Below, piece after piece: positions 23,019-34,200 of a DNA stretch of 64,000 nt. The first letter of the stretch is position 1; every line of letters begins with the position of its first letter. The DNA comes from Ariolimax columbianus (lineage: Eukaryota > Mollusca > Gastropoda > Stylommatophora > Arionidae), in the NCBI GenBank assembly GCA_036924085.1, contig JAVGWX010000007.1, positions 33,593,953 through 33,657,952 of the forward strand, in the 5' to 3' direction. The position numbers and the translations under genes are program-made. The notes beneath the pieces were generated by a model that saw only the letters and a list, made by a program, of their open reading frames with translations, made no database searches and was not told where the DNA came from.

Positions 23019-23060
23019 GCACACGCGCACGTACACGCGCACATGCACACCCCCACACAC

Positions 23061-23128
<68 letters not shown>
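22966..23128. repeat. (TA)n-(CA/CG)n-(TA)n compound microsatellite
   Basis: About 24 TA units, then an alternating purine-pyrimidine CACACGCGCACG stretch, then about 34 TA units. The whole block could adopt cruciform or Z-DNA. Confidence 0.95.
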
Positions 23129-23131
<3 letters not shown>

Positions 23132-23640
23132 AGCTTCTGAATCTTGGGCATCTTCACTTATTAGTTGTTAACCCGAATGATGTCAGCAGAGTTAATCAAG
23201 ACTACGGATTGAACACGGACACTGAGAAAACAAAAACTAGGATTAGCAAGGTAGATAAGACATTAGTTTTATAGATAGGAATAAGTGGTCGAATACTAGA
23301 ACAGGTGACGAAATAAATGTAAAATCCAAGGTTAAAGAATAAACAACATACCGACAACAATTACAGAGACAAGTTTATTATGTTACGACATAGGACACAT
23401 AGATGCGATTCTGTATACGTGGCCTATGCTAAGGAAGTGATAGAGTTTTTACGTTTGTTTGAATCGACCTAGTTTTTATTTCTATAGTTACAATAGGCCG
23501 TTGTAATATAGACTAGGTTTTTTGAGGATATTTATTCCAAATTCCATAACTAACATCTGTCATGTTAGCGCATCCGTTACATAGAGGTCCGTTGTTTACA
23601 CTTAAAATCCTGGTATTGGATTTCGGCTTTACCTAGTCTC
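23129..23640. other. No supported gene
   Basis: AT-rich sequence without recognisable repeat or coding signal. Confidence 0.5.
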
Positions 23641-25470
23641 TCACGTAGCATGTCCTTTGTAGAACGTCGCTCCCATAACACTCTGTCTGAAAGAAACTCG
23701 TTCCCTTGCCAAAACTCCAGCTTCCGCCACTGTCATACTCAGGCACTCCTGGATATCTTGGTGCCATCGTCTTCTTGGTCTAACCCTTCCTCTTTTGCCT
23801 GGCACCATACCTTCCATCACCGTCCTCTCAAGACCGTTGTGTCTCTTGATGTGACCAAAGTATTTGCATTTTCTAGCCAAAATGGAATTGATAAACCAGT
23901 TCTCCTCTATGCTCAACTCTTGCCGAATGTCTACATTTGTTCTTTTCTCTGTAAAGGGTATTCTGAGGATCTTTCTGTAACATTTTGACTCGAAGGATTC
24001 GATTCTTTGTCTAGAAGTTTTGGTAATCGTCCATGCTTCACAGCCATAAGCTGCCACAGGAAAAACACAGGCTCTCAAGACATTTACTTTTATCGTTTTG
24101 TTGGTGCCCTGCCATAATTTCTTCAGGCTGTTCAGTCTCTGCATTGCCATAGCTAGTCTTCTTCTGATTTCTTTCGAGCAGTCACCATTTTTGTCGATTC
24201 TGGAGCCCAGATATTCAAAATGTGTAACCTGATCTATTTCCTCACCACCCACTGTAAATGTATGCTGACATTGTGTTTTATCGGTGGTCATTATCTTTGT
24301 TTTGTTTATGTTTATGAACAGATTTTGATCTTTACTATGTCCATTAACGGCTGAAAGTAGCTGCTCTAGCCCTTCCGCACTTCTTGATAGTATCACTGTG
24401 TCATCTCTAGAATCTCGTACCCCCCAATCGTAAATGGGTCGAAACTTTCAATGTTCTCATCTTCTCGAACATTTCTCATTATACATTCCGCATATATGTT
24501 GTACAGATAAGGTGAGAGGATACATGCCTGTCGGACTCCCTTTTGTACTGCAAACCAATCTGATGTTTGCCCAGATTCTCGGACAGCGGCTTGTTGATCT
24601 TGGTATAATGTTTAAATGAGATGGACTATATGCAAAGGAAACCCCATTTCCTTCATGATTCTCCACAGATTTTGATGTTTTACCGTGTCGAAGGCCTCAG
24701 TGTAATCAATGAAACATGTGTACAGGTCTACATTAAACTCTCTACATTGTTCATAGATATTCCTTAAATTGAATATGTGGTTCCGGGTCCCCCTGTCTTT
24801 CCTAAAACCTGCCTGGACTGCGTGAATTTAAGATTCAAACCTTTTCTCTATCCTTCTTAATAGGTTTCGCAAGAGTATCTTCTGGCCACTCTGCACTGTG
24901 CCATATCTGTTTACACAGCTTGTGATAGACTCGAGCACATGCCTCTCCTCCTGCTTGTATTAGCTCTGCTGGGATATCATCGCATCCTGTGGACTTTCCC
25001 TTTTTCAGGCTTTTAATTGCAGAGCGTACTTCTTCCAATGTTGGTTCAGGTTCTTTCTCATCCTTTGGTAGGATTGTAACTGAGCGCTTTGTGCTGTCTC
25101 CATACATGGTTCTGCAGTACTCTCTCCATCTATTCAGTATGTCTTTGGTTTCTGTTAATGTGTTATCCTCTTCGTCATTTATGACACGTGGAACCGGACG
25201 GAATTCCCTTGTCAGTGTTCTTATTACTTTGAATGCATCTCTTTCTCTGCCTTGTTGTAGTAGGTTTTCTATATCCTTACATGTTTTTACTATGTATCTT
25301 CTTTTTTCTTTTCTTATTTCTCTTCTAACTTTTCTTGCACAGTTTTTATATGCTGTGTTGGTCCCCTTACTTCCCATTTGTTTTAAGTGTTGCCTTTCTG
25401 CAATGATTTTCAGTAGGTGTCTTAAAAACTTCCTGCGGCTTACTAGGCCTAGGGGAAGGTGAACATAATT
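23640..25470 (-). pseudogene. LINE family B, longest copy (RT to C-terminus)
   Basis: The minus strand from 25470 reads YKNCARKVRREIRKEKRRYI, LEEVRSAIKSLKKGKSTGCD (RT fingers), a broken palm segment at 24430-24840, then FTVGGEEIDQVTHFEYLGSR, VFPVAAYGCEAWTITK, FGHIKRHNGLERTVMEG and RPRRRWHQDIQECL, ending FYKGHAT at 23641. The last 251 codons (24396-23641) are open. Other pieces of this family lie at 5828, 15390, 17172, 30484 and 46060. Confidence 0.88.
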
Positions 25471-25499
25471 TGGGTGGATTTGTAACTAGCATTTTTTAA

Positions 25500-25742
25500 A
25501 ATTTTGTCAGGGCAGCAACTGCTAAGCCTACTCTGACTTCTAACTGCCAACGGATTTTTAACGTGCCCGACACTGAACATGAGAGTCCGATCTCACTATC
25601 CAGAGATCGGGGGAATTTTTACCAGAAGATCCACGTGAAAAATACATCGGTCTCCATCGTGATTCGAACTCGCGATTTCCGGGACCCGAGGCGGACACCT
25701 TACATCGAGACCACTGATCTATCTGCGCGTCCTTACTACTAC
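25500..25742 (-). mobile_element. tRNA-headed SINE (family S2)
   Basis: On the minus strand the head has CAGTGGTCTCGATG (A box-like) and CGAGTTCGAATCACG (B box). The body ends near 25500 with TCAGAGTAGGCTTAGCAG. A second copy lies at 57790-58035, same strand. Confidence 0.82.
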
Positions 25743-25744
25743 AG

Positions 25745-26265
25745 GAGTCACGTTGATCCCTCTCCCTGCTAGGCAGGCTGCCATAAAAAACAGCCCGTTT
25801 CCAGGCGGGGAAGTTGAGGGGAGGGTCTGGCCAGTATGTTTTGCCTGGCCCTGACTAACCTGACCCTGACTAACCTGGCCCTGACTAACCTGGCCCTGAC
25901 TAACATGACCCTGACTAACCTGGCCCTGACTAACCTGACCCTGACTAACCTGTCCCTGACTAACCTGGCCCTGACTAACCTGGCCCTGATTAACCTGACC
26001 CTTACTAACCTGACCCTGACTAACCTGACCCTGACTAACTTGGCCCTGACTAACCTGACCCTGCCTAACCTAACCCTCACAAACCTGAACCTCACAAACC
26101 TGACCCTGACTAACCTGACCCTGACCCTGACTAACCTGGCCCTGACTAACCTGACCCTGACTAACCTGACCCTCACTAACCTGACCCTCACTAACATGGC
26201 CCTGACTAACCTGGCCCTCACTAACAGTATATCTGGCCTGACCAGACGTTAGTCGTCCTCCCCTT
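25745..26265 (+). repeat. Dispersed repeat S5 copy expanded by a 15-bp minisatellite
   Basis: The flanks (CCGTTTCCAGGCGGGGAAG before, CTGACCAGACGTTAGTCGTC after) are those of repeat S5. Between them, at about 25846-26226, are some 25 copies of CTGACTAACCTGRCC. In other S5 copies this place holds one CCTGACTAGACGTTAGTC. The array therefore arose inside the repeat. Confidence 0.88.
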
Positions 26266-26339
26266 ATACGAGGCTATGAGACACTGTTACCCTTTTTTCG
26301 GTTATCCAGCCCCATATTTATTCTTTTACTTCTTCTGTC

Positions 26340-26472
26340 CTACTGCCTTTGCCATAAGACGTCGCATAGAAATGGGATGTGTCCATTTCTAGTTATCGTC
26401 AGGTCTGAGGCTTGTACTGTCGTGATGTGTAACTTGTTGAGTATGTTAGAGACACTCTGGATCCACTTACAT
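26340..26472 (-). pseudogene. LINE family G 3' end
   Basis: The minus strand reads CKWIQSVSNILNKLHITTVQ and ASDLTITRN, matching the end of the plus-strand copy at 48650-49215 (CQWIECVSDTFRKLHLTTVQ). The SINE copy at 26473 abuts it directly. Confidence 0.78.
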
Positions 26473-26652
26473 CGAGGTACAGCACCGGCCGTTGCCCCGG
26501 GGAAGAAAACCCTTAGAAAATGCAGGAGGAAGCAGACCCTTACAAAAAATACATGCTGAAGTCGGATCTCCTGGTCCGATAGGCGCAAAATACAAACCAC
26601 AGTGCAACGCAAACCCTCTTGGGGAATAGAGAAATAAGCGAATGTAAAACAA
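26473..26652 (+). mobile_element. SINE copy (family S1b)
   Basis: Begins at GTACAGCACCGGCCGTTGCC, corresponding to the middle of the S1 head, and runs to GCGAATGTAAAAC. It is closely similar to the reverse complement of 43297-43480. Confidence 0.8.
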
Positions 26653-26809
26653 TACCCCCAAAAAAACACACAAATAAAATCTGTCAGATTTTACCACCAA
26701 GCGATATATATATACCACCAATGAGATATACCCAAACACTTATCTAAAGATGATCGACTGATCTGATTGGTAAGTAAATTATAATTATATTTCCCCTGTT
26801 CTTGTGCAG

Positions 26810-26866
26810 AACCAACATGGCAGCACTACAGGCGGACGATGTGCTGAGACACCTCCAGTTGATGAC
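26810..26866 (+). other. Candidate small exon upstream of gene 2
   Basis: A strong acceptor (CCCCTGTTCTTGTGCAG) ends at 26809 and a donor (GAC/GTAAGG) starts at 26867. Between them an ATG at 26817 opens MAALQADDVLRHLQLM. Spliced to 28007 it would be out of frame with gene 2, so it would be a 5' UTR exon with an upstream ORF, part of another transcript, or chance. No homology supports it. Confidence 0.25.
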
Positions 26867-27104
26867 GTAAGGTGTCGATACGGTGCGTTCCTGTATCTCG
26901 CTGGCTGAACACACTCCTAATCCGCCCATGCACTGCTCTGTCACCGTCTGACATTGATATATTTAAGCACCAGACCTGCTTCAAATGACGAGTATCCCGA
27001 GAAGAGGTACTGTCGAAGCCCTGCCAGCTAATTCTCCACTGACCTCGTGATGAAATGAAAAGTATACCCAGACTCTGCTAAATACTTGTTTCATTACTTT
27101 AGTT

Positions 27105-27525
27105 GTTTGTTTCGTTGTTAAACTCTTAGTAGTTGTTTTATTTAACTGTTAGAAGTTTCGCGTTAACTGTTTGAAGTTTCGTGTTTAACTGTTAAAAGTA
27201 GTTTATTTTTAAACTCTTTGTAGTTTCTTAGTTATCTGTTTGAAGTTGCGTATTTAACTGTTATAAGTTTCTTGTTAAACTGTTCAAAAGTTTCGTGTTT
27301 AACTGTTAGAAGTTTGGTGTTTAACTGTTAGAAGTTTGTTGTTTAACTGTAATTTATTGTATAAATGGTAGGAGTTTCTTGTTTGACTGTTTGTTTCTTG
27401 TTTAACTGTTAGAAGTTTCGTGTTTGAGTGTTAGTTTATTGTATAATTGGCAGTAGTGTCGTGTTTAACTGTTAATGCGTTCTTTAACTTTTAGTGTGTT
27501 ATTTAACTGTTAGTAGTTTTTTGCT
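27105..27525. repeat. Degenerate tandem repeat (about 22-26 bp)
   Basis: Around 16 poorly conserved units built on GTTTAACTGTTAGAAGTTTC. It is older than the other arrays, judging by its divergence. It lies about 500 bp upstream of the gene 2 coding start. Confidence 0.85.
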
Positions 27526-28006
27526 TCAATTTATAAGAACACGATCAATAAGCGCATTTAACACATTTTTAATTAATTTTATTTCATCCTTCTCTTGCTT
27601 TTCGAATATCTTTTTTATATTAAATTATATTACAATAATATTATATAGTATTATTATATAACTCTTTGATACGCCTTAAACACACATACGCACGAACGCA
27701 CGTACACACACACACCTACGCACACACAATCATATATACCTTTGCACACGGATTCACAAATCAAGGACCGATGTACACAATTTCGTTACATTTCATCAAC
27801 TAGTAATCATTAACGATGCATTTGTAATGGCTGCATTTTTTCCCGCTGTATATCCTGGCATTGCGAAAACTCCAATACTATTATACTGTTTATACACATT
27901 TTCTCGGGTGAAAAAAAAAAACAACAACAGCAACTCGACTTTGTGATCATTGTCGCTATTACTTGTAAACTAGTTTATTTCATTAAATAGATCGACAGCT
28001 TTTCAG

Positions 28007-28233
28007 TGATGGCGACAGTCGATGAAAGGTATTTCCGGCCTACTCAAATGGGTGTGCTCATTGGTCCACTTCGGCACACACTGGGCGCTGATAAACTAGC
28101 CGAATGTGTTTCCAAGCTGTTGAAATCTGTGGGTATCAAAGAAGCTGATATTTCTAGAATCTTACTCAACACACAAGTCGGATACGCCAAAGTGGAACTA
28201 TACACAAAGGAGAGCGAGGACTTTGCAGTGAAG
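28007..28233 (+). other. SLFNL1-like: Gene 2 exon A
   Basis: The acceptor (AGCTTTTCAG) ends at 28006; the ATG is at 28009, again two bases inside the exon as in gene 1. Donor AAG/GTATAC at 28234. 75 codons, phase 0. Confidence 0.85.
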
Positions 28234-31200
28234 GTATACGGTAAAAGTAGATTATTATATCACTATAAAGGTTTGTTTACAATGTCATGTTTCTTGTTGT
28301 GCAGAATTTAACTTTCTATCGACGAAGGTACGTTTTATCTGGCCTCTTTTTAGTCTTTGACTAAGCATAGGGCTAACAAGTGCAACTGATCCTTTACGGA
28401 CGTCTGTGACAAATGTCTTCGTGTGTTCTTAATATGTTGGTTTCTATAGAAATGTCTGTAGTAATTCGAACTTCGACATGCATTTTATGTAAGGGTCTGC
28501 TTCCTCCTGTCTAGACTGAAGTCTAATTTTCTGCGGTTGGCGTCCGTACATTAGGTGGCTTGAGTCGTTAGTCTGTTTGTCTGCCTCAACTTCTGCTGCT
28601 TCTTCTGCTTCAGGAGGCTGCTATAGCAAGTTGGGAGTATATCTTTTCAATATGGTTTGGTTGTAGACATCCATTCACGATCCGAGCTGCCTCATTGATG
28701 GCGGTATTGACATTATTAGCGCGTGTGGACCTTTACAATACTGGTGGCACGAAGTCCGCTGAGGTGGAGCACGTTACACATGCCGACGTTCGGAAGACAG
28801 ATGGCTCATACCAAACACGTCAGTCAGACAGACCAAGCACGTCAGTCAGTCAGACCAAGCACGTCGGTCAAACCAGGCACGTCAGTCATTCAGACCCAGC
28901 ACGTCAGTCAGTCAGACCAAGCACGTTAGTCAGTCAGACCAAGCACGTCAGTCAGACCAAACACGTCAGTCAGTCAGACCAAGCACGTCAGTCAGTCAGT
29001 CCAAGCACGTCAGTCAGACCAAGCACGTCAGTCAGTCAGACCAAGAACGTCAGTCAGTCAGACCAAGCACGTCAGTCAGTTAGGTCAAGAACGTCAGTCA
29101 GACCAAGCACGTCAGTCAGGCCAAGCACGTCAGTCTGACCAAGCACGTCAGTCACACCAAGCACGTCAGTCACACCAAGCAAGTCAGTCAGACTAAGCAC
29201 GTCAGTCAGATCAAGCACGTCAGTCAGACCAAGCACGTCAGTCAGACCAAGCACGTCAGTCAGACCAAGCATGTCAGTCAGACCAAGCACGTCAGTCACA
29301 CCAAGCACATCAGTCAGTCTGACCTAGCACGCCAGTCAGTCAGACCAAGCACGTCAGTCAGACCAAGCACGTCAGTCAGACCAAGCACGTCAGTCAGACC
29401 AAGCACGTCAGTCACACCAAGCACATCAGTCAGTCTGACCTAGCACGCCAGTCAGTCAGACCAAGCACGTCAGTCAGACCAAGCACGTCAGTCAGACCAA
29501 GCACGTCAGTCACACCAAGCACGTCAGTCACACCAAGCACATCAGTCAGTCTGACCTAGCACGCCAGTCAGTCAGACAAGGTACGTCAGTCAGTCAGACC
29601 AAGCACGTCAGTCGGACCTAGCACGCCAGTCAGATATAACACATTAAGGGCTTTATAAGGTCTCAGTCTTTTCTATGGTTGAGCGACACGTTTCTTGTAT
29701 CAATGCCTTGTACTGTTCGAGTCAATAACCCATTTACAACTGTGATGACTGGATCGTGTCAGCATTTGGGACTGCAACGGTTGACCGCTGGACATCTGAT
29801 ATACTATCCTCCAACATGAGAGGGAACGAGAAAGCACATATGACTATCACCATTATTAACCATGGACAAACTACGAGCGTATGCAGACATGTCAGTTATA
29901 ATTTAACGTTGACCACCACTTTCCTTACGTTTACGAGTGTTCAATTTAACGTCTGAAAGAGTACCAAGATGGAAAGCAAAAGGAGGAAGAAGAAGAGGAT
30001 GAAGGAGGAGAAAGAAGAGGGAGGAATAAGAAGAAGAAGAGGAGGAGAAAGAAGAAGAGGAAGAGGGAGGAGGAAGAAGAAGAGCAGGAAGAACAAGGAA
30101 GAAGATGATGAAGAAGAAGAAGAAGAAAGAAGAATGAAGAAGGAAGAAAGAATGAAGAAGGAAAAAGGAAAAAAGAAGAAGAAGAAGAAGAAGAAGAAGA
30201 AGAAGAAGAAGAAGAAGAAGGAAGAATCCTGTTAGAATTATACAAGTTAGGGCACGTTTTACTACAACCAAGAAAGTATTATAACTTTGTTTTACGCCAC
30301 AGATTTTCAAGGAGGTCAGGACCATCATGAGCTTATATGATTTACGACATCTCACGACAGATCCTGAAAACTTCCGGGTAGAACGAATAGTTCCCAAACC
30401 GGCCGAAATGAAGGTCAGGTATTCGTGAATTGCTGTACTATACCATTAAATGTGTTCTTTATCAAATTTTTTTTTAATGAGATCATCATCATCATGTAGC
30501 ATGTCCTTTGTAGAACGTCGCTCCCATCACAATCTGTCTGAAATAATCTCGTTCTCTTGCCAAAACTCCAGCCTCCGCCAGTCATACCAATGCATCTCCG
30601 GATATTTTGGTGCCATCGTTTTCTTGGTCTACCCCTTCCTCTTTTGCCTGGCACGATTTCTTCCATCACCGTTCTCTCAAGACCGTTGTGTCTCTTGATG
30701 TCATCAAAGTATTTACTTTTTCTAGCTAAATTGGAATTGATAAACCAGTTTTCCTCTATGAGCATAGAGGAGACATGGGATATTCACTTTAATATTTATT
30801 TACCTCGCAAGTGAGTATTTCTAGAGCAAACTTTTCTCCCCGAGTATCACATGGAAATTGTAAGGTCTCTAGTTGGCCCCAAAATCTAAATTTACTAATC
30901 AATAAACTTCATTTTTCACAGAAAAATACATTTACTAGCATATAACTTTGGTACACAAAGAAAGAAGCAACTAAAATATAAAATTACAATGTGAGGAGAT
31001 GAGAAATAACATACATGTCATGTTCAGCACGATGTTTCTTAGCCTAATTGCCGTCACATAACTACTCAGACTGTTATCGTTAATGGAAGTACTACTATAG
31101 CTCTCCTTGATAACTACACAGACTGTTATCGTTAATGGAAGTACTACTATAGTTCTCCTTGATAACTACTCAGACTGTTATCGTTAATGGAAGTACTACT

Positions 31201-34200
31201 ATAGTTCTCCTTGATAACTACTCAGACTGTTATCGTTAACGGAAGTACTACTACAGTTTTCCTTGCCAATGATAGAGTGTCAATTTCTGTTTTGTCTTTC
31301 GGGGCAAACAATATTAAGAGCATTCAGCATAGTTAGTTAGTATTCTTTCTACATATGCCGTTACTCGTAGTCGGGAGCTTACGTCGTCTGTCCTGCGCCA
31401 AGTGCGTTACGTCGGTCAATGTGAGCCCGTGTCGCTGCACAATCACTCTAACATCATCTATCCACTTGCTTCGCGGCCACATCCTTGCATTGTAGCCAGA
31501 TCTACCAGCGTTGTACACCATCAGTGGAAGTCGATGAGGCTGCATTCTCATCAGATGACCAACCCAACGTATTTTGTGCCTGAAAATGTATTCTGCACAA
31601 GACGTAGTGCGAATGTCCTCGTTTCGCATTCTGTCTTTCCTGGTAAGATCGATAACCTTCCTCAAACACTTCATTTCACACGTCAAAATTTTGTTCTCAC
31701 GCATCCTGGACAGAGGTCGTGTTTGGCCCTGGTAGCACAGAGTTGGCATACATATACTGTATATACTGTTTATCATATGTTTATCATACTGTTTATAGCT
31801 GTTACTATGTTGTCAAACTAATTCCCGGGTGACTAAGTGGTGGGGGCAGCTGATAAGTCGATTTCCTTGTCGATCCTGCCGTCTGGCGAAAAAATACTAA
31901 ATAATAATTGAATTCGTGGGCCTGTTGAATAGAGATATAATTGACACTTATGTTGAGTGGCCTAGGTTTTCTACCCGATCCCCATAGTTTCTGTTTTCTT
32001 CTCGTTAATTCCCATATTGTATTTAGCACAGGTAGTCAGCCCCAAGCATAGTTTTCACAAATTTTCCTTCAAAAATTATTTTCCTTAGTTTAGCAATATT
32101 ATAAGTAAGTTCAAAACGCGTTTGTGGCAGTCTTTTCAATTGGTTTTATGTTTCCCAAGAACATTTTGTTGTCGTTTTAACATTCTCAACAGGTTATTAG
32201 CTTTTTGCTGTAATTCACTGCATGTTAAATTGCTTTCAAACTTACAGTGCTTAGTTTTCTATGGCTGTTTCCATACATCTCTCTCTCGCTCTCTATCTCT
32301 TTCTCTCTCTACTCTCTCTTTTTCGCTATTCCTATCTCTCTACCTCAGTCTATTTCTTGACTTTTTCCTTTCTTTCTCACTTGTTATCACTCTTTCTCTG
32401 TCTCTCTGCGTCTTCTCTGGTTTGTCCCTTCACCCTTTTTATTTGCCTTTTACTTTGTCTCTGCCTCTCTTATCTGGCTTCCCCTCCTTTCATTCTCTCT
32501 ATTCCTTTGTCCGTTTGTTATCTAGCTTCCCGCCTCTCTCTCTCTCTCTCTCTCACTCACACACCCTCTTTCGCTCTGTCCCTATCATCTAGCTTTTCCC
32601 TTCTCTCTCTCGTTCTGTCCTTATCTAATCCTCTGTCTTTCCCCTTCTCTCTCACTATATTCTCTCCCATCCCCTTATCTCTCCCTCACCCCCTTTCTTA
32701 GTATCCCTCTATTCTCTACTTTCCATTGTCTCTCTCTCTCTCTCTTTCTCCCATTCTCTTTAAAACTATGCACCTTCCTATTTCTTTGACTCCCCTTATC
32801 TACCCGTCTCTCGCTCTCTCTCTCTGCTTCTGTCTATTCTGTGGCTTCCCCCTTTTATTTCACTGCGTCTCTTTATTTCTTAGAACTGTCTGATCTATCG
32901 ACCACCCACCCCCCCCCCCCATACCCCCGCCCCATTTTATGTATGCCCCTGACTACTTCTGACTGTTATTGTCTCTCTCTCTCTCTCGCTTTCTCTCTCT
33001 CTCTCTCTCTTCCTCTTTCTGTCTCTTTGGTTTCACCCTTGTTTCTAATACTCACTGTCTATTACTATGGCTTTCTTCCTCCTCCTCTCAATCTCTTTCT
33101 CTCTCTGCTAATGCCTATATCTCCAAGGCTAACCTCTATCTCCTCAATTTGTCTCTCCATCTCTGTGTGTTTCTCTATCGCATTCTCTCTCACTCTCTCT
33201 CTCTCTTTTTTTTTTTTTGTGCTGTCTGTTTCATTGACATTCCATCTCGTTTTCTCTCTCTTTTCTTTGCATATGTTTCATTGACATTCCATCTCGTTCA
33301 CACTCTCCCTCTCACACTCTCTCCGCTAGTAACGTTCTCCCCATCGTACCCCCCCCCCCCATTGATATCCCTACAGATGCTGACTGGTTTCTCAGACATT
33401 ATGGTCCACAAGGAGCACGAGAGCACCAACCGCGTGTCCGCCTACAACCCTCTACCAGGCAGTAAATCGACCTTGTTTAAGCAATCCGAAGCGGTGGACA
33501 ACTCAATGCTAGCGGGAGACACATCATTCCATCTGATCAGCCCCTCGCAGTCAAGCAGTAGTTCCTTATCCCCTGTCGCATTTGAAAACCTCACAGAAGA
33601 AGACAGTATGCGAACCATCAAAGTTGACGCGACCACCTCCATATCAGGACTGCCAGCAATCTCCACAAAGCAGACAACTTCCCAGCGCGCGGAGAAGATC
33701 AAGCCAGCCATGATCTGTGCTAAGACATCCACTCCTTCCATTGAGCCTAGCTTCTATCCTGGTGCAAACTTTTATTATTGGAAGCAGGTACTTGAATGGA
33801 TGGACACACGGCGTCACTTTGATGATGGGAAAACGCTTATGTACGATCTCAGGTAATCTCTTAATTTTTGTATTATTCTTCGTTCGCTTTCAGACATCAG
33901 CTTTAATAGGGTCGACCACATCACAATACTCAATTCTTCTTCGTCTATTGCATCTTCTTCTTTTTCTTTTTTTTTCTTCTTTTTCTTCTTCTTCTTCTTC
34001 TTCTTCCTTGTTCATCTTCAGACCTCAACTTCAATGACTCTAACGAAGGCAGCAGTCGACTCTAACGAAGGCAGCAGTCGACTCTAACGAAGGCAGCAGT
34101 CGACTCTAACGAAGGCAGCAGTCGACTCTAACGAAGGCAGCAGTCGACTCTAACGAAGGCAGCAGTCGACTCTAACGAAGGCAGCAGTCGACTCTAACGA

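Noticed and set aside
32122..33856. Ser/Leu-rich open frames over the CT-rich tract
   Set aside because: Only the part from 33377 to 33852 is supported as coding, as exon C of gene 2; the rest is polypyrimidine tract.
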